From positions 1 to 26,982 of the forward strand of contig JAVBUZ010000197.1 in assembly GCA_031554725.1 (NCBI GenBank): 26,982 nt of DNA, written 5' to 3'. Below, in pieces: positions 22,681 through 26,982 of the stretch. The DNA comes from JAVBUZ01 sp031554725 (GTDB taxonomy: Bacteria > Bacillota > Clostridia > Lachnospirales > Lachnospiraceae). Within the stretch, counting starts at the first letter, position 1; the number at the start of each line of letters is the position of its first letter. Below the pieces are notes generated by a model. That model had not been told where the DNA came from. It was given only the letters and a program-made list of their open reading frames with translations, and made no database searches. Made by a program: the position numbers and the translations under genes.

Positions 22681-24063
22681 ATGGGTCTGAAAAATAGACT
22701 TTTATCAGTAGGAATTATAGGATGTGTACTAGCTGGGGTTCTCTTTGTATCCCTAAGCGGAATGCAGGTTAGACAAAGAACAGAAGATAGTTCTCTTTCT
22801 TTTCATAAGAAAGAGACTATCTATTTTTGGTATACAGACACAGCCATGGCAGACTATATAGGTAGTGCAGCAGTGAGCTTTGGTGAAAAGGAAAACGTAA
22901 GAGTGATACCTGTTCTTGCGTCGGGAAGTGAGTATCTAGAGGCAATCAATGAGGCTTCTATGAATGGAAAACAGATTCCAGATGCCTACATTATCAGTAA
23001 TGACACCTTGGAAAAGGCCTACTTAGCTGGTCTTGCAAGCAAGATATCAGATGAGACCCAACTTTGCACTACAAAGAACTTTCCACAAACGGCTTTGGAT
23101 GCAGTTTCTTATAAAGGAAACAGCATTGCATACCCCTATTACTATGAGACAAGTGCTTTGCTATACAATAAAACTTATCTGGAGGAGTGGGCAGCAGCAA
23201 TTGTGGCAGCGACCGGAGAAGGAACTAATGTGGAAGTTTTTGTGGATGAAGAAGGTCAGGAATACATGGAAGAAATGCCACTGCAAATTACCCAAGAGCA
23301 GATTGCAGCAGGAATCCCTGCGGACATGGATGGCCTACTTGCATTTGCAGATAACTATGACGCAGCAGAAAATGTAGAATCCATACTAAAATGGGATGTA
23401 TCAGATGTATTCTTTAACTATCAATTTGTAGGAAAGTATATGATAGTTGGAGGCGATACTGGTGAAGATAAAGAAAACATCAATATTTACAACGAAGAAA
23501 CAAAAAAATGTTTAGAAGTATATCAGGCTCTAAATCAATTCTTTTTTATTGATGCAGATAAAGTTACCTATGATTCTGTCTTGCAAGAGTTTATCGAAGG
23601 GAAAGTGGTGTTTACCCTTGTTTCGCCTAGTGCGTTAGACATACTTGCGAAAGCAAAGGAAAGCGGAGAATTTCCTTACGAATATGGAATTGCAAGAATA
23701 CCACAGCCAAGCACTGAGCTGGAAGGCCGTTCCATGTCAGTTACAAATGCAGTGGTTATAAATGGCTATTCTGAAAACAAGGATCTTGCAAACCGATTTG
23801 CCACCTATTTAACAGGTGAATATTTGGAAAAGCTATATGCAAGAACGGGAAAGGTTTCAGCGAAGCTTGATGCCAATACCCAGAATCCTTATTTAATGAC
23901 TTTTATGGAGGAATATAAGAACTCCATTTCACTTCCTAAGATGATAGAAACAAGTAACTTTTGGATACACGCAGAAATCGCTTTTTCTAAAATTTGGAAT
24001 GGAGCGGATATAGACAGTCAGCTAAATCAGCTTTCAGCACAGATTTTGTCACAAGTGGAATAG
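22681..24063 (+). CDS. Extracellular solute-binding protein (family 1, orphan)
   Basis: 460 aa from the ATG at 22681, chosen because GAGG sits six bases upstream; the ATG at 22669 has only weak support. The N-terminus has a basic start and a long hydrophobic segment LLSVGIIGCVLAGVLFVSLSG, which could be a membrane anchor or signal peptide. The mature part is a type-1 sugar-binding ABC fold: IYFWYTDTAMADYIGSAAV near the start, PYYYETSALLYNKTYLEEW, and a domain with GKVVFTLVSPSALDIL. No permease or ATPase genes are adjacent. It follows argD by 27 bases, so cotranscription with the arginine genes is possible. Ligand unknown. Confidence 0.8.
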   Translation: MGLKNRLLSVGIIGCVLAGVLFVSLSGMQVRQRTEDSSLSFHKKETIYFWYTDTAMADYIGSAAVSFGEKENVRVIPVLASGSEYLEAINEASMNGKQIPDAYIISNDTLEKAYLAGLASKISDETQLCTTKNFPQTALDAVSYKGNSIAYPYYYETSALLYNKTYLEEWAAAIVAATGEGTNVEVFVDEEGQEYMEEMPLQITQEQIAAGIPADMDGLLAFADNYDAAENVESILKWDVSDVFFNYQFVGKYMIVGGDTGEDKENINIYNEETKKCLEVYQALNQFFFIDADKVTYDSVLQEFIEGKVVFTLVSPSALDILAKAKESGEFPYEYGIARIPQPSTELEGRSMSVTNAVVINGYSENKDLANRFATYLTGEYLEKLYARTGKVSAKLDANTQNPYLMTFMEEYKNSISLPKMIETSNFWIHAEIAFSKIWNGADIDSQLNQLSAQILSQVE

Positions 24064-24119
24064 AGTTCCAATCATGTGGACACACTACCTTAAAGATTGT
24101 TCTTTAAGAGGAGGTTCAC

Positions 24120-24551
24120 ATGATTGGATTTTTTATTGCCCTAATTTCAGGTGCACTTATGAGCGTTCAAGGGGTCTTCAATACGCAGGTAACAAAGGAC
24201 TCAAGTATATGGGTGGCCAATGCCTTTGTGCAATTTACAGCTCTTTTGGTATGTTTGGCTATTTGGTTTTTTTCAGATAGAACGCCTCTTACTACGGTAT
24301 TTAAGGTCGAACCCAAATACATGCTGCTAGGAGGCTGTATAGGAGCCTTTATTACCTATACAGTAATAAAAAGTATGGAAATGCTTGGGCCAGCAAGAGC
24401 TGTTATGCTGATTGTTATCGCACAGCTTTTGATTGCGTATATTATTGAGCTGTTGGGCTTGTTTGGGGTAGAAAAGCAGCCGCTAGAGTTACGAAAGATA
24501 TTAGGAATGGCATTGGCTATTGGCGGCATCGTTTTGTTCAAATGGAAATAG
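24120..24551 (+). CDS. YdcZ/DUF606 family DMT-type membrane protein
   Basis: 143 aa with about five hydrophobic helices covering nearly the whole length. Recognised from GFFIALISGALMSVQGVFN at the N-terminus, the PKYMLLGGCIGAFITY block and the closing GMALAIGGIVLFK. It is half the size of a full DMT transporter and, like other members of the family, probably works as a dimer. Substrate unknown. Strong AGGAGG five bases before the ATG. A small CTTAAAG/CTTTAAG hairpin lies just before that site. Confidence 0.85.
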   Translation: MIGFFIALISGALMSVQGVFNTQVTKDSSIWVANAFVQFTALLVCLAIWFFSDRTPLTTVFKVEPKYMLLGGCIGAFITYTVIKSMEMLGPARAVMLIVIAQLLIAYIIELLGLFGVEKQPLELRKILGMALAIGGIVLFKWK

Positions 24552-24570
24552 CTTTTAGGCGGAAATCTAC

Positions 24571-24599
24571 TTGTAAATTCACGTCATTTAATTTACAAT
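24571..24599 (+). promoter_or_regulatory. Promoter for comEA and the two-component pair
   Basis: TTGTAA (24571-24576), 17-base spacer, TACAAT (24594-24599). It lies 54 bases before the comEA start. Downstream, CTCCT (24623-24627) is complementary to the AGGAG ribosome site and could form a hairpin that hides it. Confidence 0.55.
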
Positions 24600-24653
24600 A
24601 AAATAATCGGCATAGAGAGGCACTCCTTTTATTTATGAGAGGAGATATGCAAG

Positions 24654-25217
24654 ATGAAACGTACCATTTTTATTACGATTTTTATATGGTTTATGCTTTG
24701 TGGGTGTGGGAAAGAAAGCTCTTTGGAGGAGGCCCTCATGAAGCAGGCAGACGGTGATATACAGACGATATCTACGGATAGTCAGTTGGATTACGTCTGT
24801 GTACATATATGTGGTGAGGTAATGGAACCTGGAGTTTATACAATAAAGGCAGAAAGCAGAGTGGCAGATGTTCTTACCTGTGCAGGAGGCTTTACCGCGG
24901 AGGCAAGCACCACCTCCATAAATTTAGCAAAAAAGGTAGAGGACGGCATGCAGGTTATTATCCCTTCGGTTTCACAAGTCTTGGAGGAGACTTTGAGCAA
25001 AGCAGAGGAGGGGATGGTTAATATCAACACGGCTACGGAAGCGGAGCTAGCGACCTTACCGGGAATCGGAAGTAGCAGGGCAAGAGATATTATTAGCTAT
25101 CGAGAAAGTAATGGTGGCTTTAGCACGATAGAGGACATAATGAAGGTTAGTGGAATCAAAGAAGCAACCTTTGTGAAAATACAAGCTTTAATAATTGTTG
25201 GAAATATGGAGAGATAG
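24654..25217 (+). CDS. comEA: ComEA-like DNA-binding competence protein (lipoprotein form)
   Basis: 187 aa. Extracellular double-stranded DNA receptor of competence pili systems. Seen in order: a signal peptide ending in the lipobox LCGC (Cys at about residue 17), an SLBB domain (VHICGEVMEPGVYTI to GMQVIIP, about 48-103), and a C-terminal helix-hairpin-helix pair (VNINTATEAELATLPGIG and the later GFSTIEDIMKVSGI). The lipoprotein signal differs from the transmembrane anchor of Bacillus ComEA. comEC, the usual neighbour, is absent; a response regulator follows 18 bases later. Confidence 0.88.
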   Translation: MKRTIFITIFIWFMLCGCGKESSLEEALMKQADGDIQTISTDSQLDYVCVHICGEVMEPGVYTIKAESRVADVLTCAGGFTAEASTTSINLAKKVEDGMQVIIPSVSQVLEETLSKAEEGMVNINTATEAELATLPGIGSSRARDIISYRESNGGFSTIEDIMKVSGIKEATFVKIQALIIVGNMER

Positions 25218-25235
25218 AAGGAGTAAAAGGTTAAA

Positions 25236-25925
25236 ATGGGAAAAAGAGTTTTAGTGGTAGATGATGAAAAATTAATTGTAAAAGGAATTCGCTTTAGTTT
25301 AGAGCAGGATGATATGACTGTGGATTGCGCATATGATGGCGAAGAAGCCTTAGAGTATGCGAAAAATAATAAATATGACATTATACTGTTAGATATCATG
25401 CTTCCAAAGCTAAATGGTTTTGAAGTCTGCCAGCAGATAAGAGAGTTTTCCAATGTTCCCATTATTATGCTAACGGCAAAAGGGGATGACATGGATAAGA
25501 TTCTAGGACTTGAGTATGGTGCAGATGATTATATAACCAAGCCATTTAATATTTTAGAGGTAAAGGCACGTATCAAAGCAATCATCAGACGAATCGAGCC
25601 AAAGAAGGCAGAGGAAGCACAAAATATAATTGAGAGCGGTGATGTTCGCTTAGAATGTGACGGCAGACGTGTATACATAAAGGAAAAGGAAATTGGTTTA
25701 ACGGCGAAAGAGTTTGAAGTATTAGAGCTACTTGCGCTAAATCCTAACAAGGTATATAGCAGAGAAAGTCTCTTGCAACTAGTTTGGGGAGCTGATTACC
25801 CTGGTGATGTTAGAACTGTGGATGTACATATTAGAAGATTGAGAGAAAAGATTGAAAGTAACCCTAGCGAGCCTAAGTATGTACATACAAAATGGGGTGT
25901 TGGATATTACTTTTTAAGCATATAG
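25236..25925 (+). CDS. OmpR/PhoP family response regulator
   Basis: 229 aa. Receiver with Asp9-Asp10, phospho-acceptor Asp53 in LLDIMLP, Thr80 and Lys102 in ITKPF. The winged-helix DNA-binding domain runs from about residue 130, with the typical LTAKEFEVLELL, SRESLLQLVWG and VDVHIRRLREKIE blocks. The start has AAAGG five bases upstream. It pairs with the kinase that starts 10 bases after its stop. Target genes cannot be read from the sequence. Confidence 0.95.
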   Translation: MGKRVLVVDDEKLIVKGIRFSLEQDDMTVDCAYDGEEALEYAKNNKYDIILLDIMLPKLNGFEVCQQIREFSNVPIIMLTAKGDDMDKILGLEYGADDYITKPFNILEVKARIKAIIRRIEPKKAEEAQNIIESGDVRLECDGRRVYIKEKEIGLTAKEFEVLELLALNPNKVYSRESLLQLVWGADYPGDVRTVDVHIRRLREKIESNPSEPKYVHTKWGVGYYFLSI

Positions 25926-25935
25926 GAAAAGACAC

Positions 25936-26982
25936 ATGCAAAAGTATTATGAAAAAGTAAAAGAGATTATTAATGAGTTTAGATATTTTAAAAGCCTTAG
26001 AGTAAGGATTGCAGTTATTATCTTACTCGTGGGCATCATACCTAGTGTGCTTATGCGTTATGGAATCGTTGAAAATTATGAGGATAGAGCAGTTACTCTC
26101 CGCGCCAATACAGTGCAGAACCAGTTAAAGATATTGGCGAATCACTTAATTAACTATAATTATTTGCAGGATAATTCTTCGGATGTTATTAATGCAGAGC
26201 TAGATATGTTATCCAACCTATATGACGGAAGAGTGCTGATTATTGGTGGAAACTTTAAAGTCGTAAAGGATACCTTTGCAATTAGTGAGGGTAAAATAAA
26301 TATTTCGGAAGAAGTCATTAAAGGCTTTGGTGGAGAGGCATCCTATAACTATGACTCAGAGCATGGGTGTATAGAAATTATAACACCAATTACCGAAGTA
26401 ATAGGCAGGACCTCGGATTCGGGCAAGAGGGAAGAGACAGTGGTTCGTGGTGTAATGCTTACGAGTATTTCCAATGAAAGTATTGTATCTACCATGAATG
26501 TGATGAACCGAAATGCTGTTATTTTAGAAACGCTTATGATTATGGTAATTTTGGTAATTGCTTTTGCATTATCGTCTGTCTTAACAAAGCCCTTTGACCG
26601 CGTAACAAAGGCAATTAGTGACGTGAAAGCAGGATATACCAACGAAACTATTTCAGTATCCGATTATGTGGAGACGGTACATATTGTAGATGCATTTAAT
26701 CAGCTATTAGAGAGAATGAAGGTGCTAGATGATTCTAGACAGGAATTTGTTTCGAATGTGTCTCATGAGCTAAAAACCCCTCTAACATCTATGAAGGTGC
26801 TGGCGGACTCGCTGCTTACACAGGCAGATGTACCAGCAGAGCTATATAAGGAATTTATGGTTGATATTGCAGCAGAAATCGATAGAGAAAATCAAATTAT
26901 TACAGACCTACTTGCATTAGTAAAAATGGATAAAAAAGAAGCAGCAATGAATATTGCAGCAATTAGCATGAATGATTTAACG
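25936..26982 (+). CDS. Sensor histidine kinase (partial, C-terminus off window)
   Basis: First 349 residues. Two membrane helices (about residues 23-40 and 190-215) frame an extracellular sensor domain of about 150 residues. A HAMP-like segment follows (PFDRVTKAISDVKAGYTNE), then HisKA with phospho-acceptor His277 in SNVSHELKTPLTS. The HATPase domain lies beyond the window. The layout, with GIIPSVLMRYG at the first helix, is typical of EnvZ/PhoR-type kinases of Firmicutes. It is the partner of the response regulator upstream, with AGGAAAAG upstream of the ATG as ribosome site. Confidence 0.93.
   Translation, partial: MQKYYEKVKEIINEFRYFKSLRVRIAVIILLVGIIPSVLMRYGIVENYEDRAVTLRANTVQNQLKILANHLINYNYLQDNSSDVINAELDMLSNLYDGRVLIIGGNFKVVKDTFAISEGKINISEEVIKGFGGEASYNYDSEHGCIEIITPITEVIGRTSDSGKREETVVRGVMLTSISNESIVSTMNVMNRNAVILETLMIMVILVIAFALSSVLTKPFDRVTKAISDVKAGYTNETISVSDYVETVHIVDAFNQLLERMKVLDDSRQEFVSNVSHELKTPLTSMKVLADSLLTQADVPAELYKEFMVDIAAEIDRENQIITDLLALVKMDKKEAAMNIAAISMNDLT

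Noticed and set aside
22681..22725. Lipobox in the solute-binding protein (IIGC)
   Set aside because: The hydrophobic stretch continues for about 12 residues after the Cys, which is atypical for a lipoprotein; a membrane anchor or ordinary signal peptide is equally likely.
23033..23377. 114-codon plus-strand frame inside the solute-binding protein gene
   Set aside because: Shifted-frame shadow of the real gene with unusual Arg/Trp/Gln-rich composition.

Overview
The window comes from an AT-rich, spore-forming Gram-positive Clostridia, most likely a member of the Lachnospiraceae. The evidence is two SpoVA proteins (SpoVAD, SpoVAE), a DUF5721 protein, an ECF transporter ATPase pair, an LTA-synthase-like sulfatase, GGAGG-type ribosome sites and low GC. 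It is ordinary chromosome with one small accessory cassette and several unexplained foldback elements. No tRNA, rRNA, CRISPR array or complete insertion sequence was seen.

Layout. 1-1548 (minus): ecfA1-ecfA2, the ATPases of an energy-coupling-factor vitamin transporter; ecfA2 runs off the left edge. 1660-4604 (plus): a membrane-anchored transglutaminase-like protein and a small hybrid histidine kinase with its own terminator. 4664-9127 (plus): a sigma-G-like promoter, spoVAD, five non-sporulation genes (DUF2156 protein, GNAT, unknown small protein, RidA, divergent shikimate-kinase-like protein), then spoVAE. 9248-11284: LTA-synthase-like membrane enzyme. 11304-14190: DUF5721 (minus), DegV (plus), LytTR response regulator (minus) and DUF1294 (minus).

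14224-22653 is an arginine biosynthesis region: argG on the minus strand, and argC, a GNAT, argJ, argB and argD on the plus strand. Both sides carry arrays of ARG-box-like sites (TGYATAAA-type) for an ArgR/AhrC repressor. The pathway is the acetyl-recycling type, with ArgJ and an ArgB carrying the N-terminal helix typical of arginine-inhibited enzymes. Between the two ARG-box arrays sits a two-gene cassette: a small XRE-type regulator and an ORF6N protein with a phospholipase-D-like C-terminus, with its own near-consensus promoter and a palindrome at the predicted transcript start. After argD come an orphan solute-binding protein, a YdcZ-family membrane protein, a lipoprotein-type ComEA, and an OmpR/histidine kinase pair whose kinase runs off the right edge.

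The most interesting signal is a family of three foldback elements (E1 13682-13862, E2 18944-19114, E3 19201-19286, the last inverted). They share a 27-nt core at 18 of 27 positions. Their outer arms are unrelated in sequence, yet each pairs with its own partner. E1 and E2 also share an inner hairpin of the same architecture, including a conserved AG bulge, with compensatory base changes. This points to a conserved structured RNA or a small structured mobile repeat that I cannot match to a named family.
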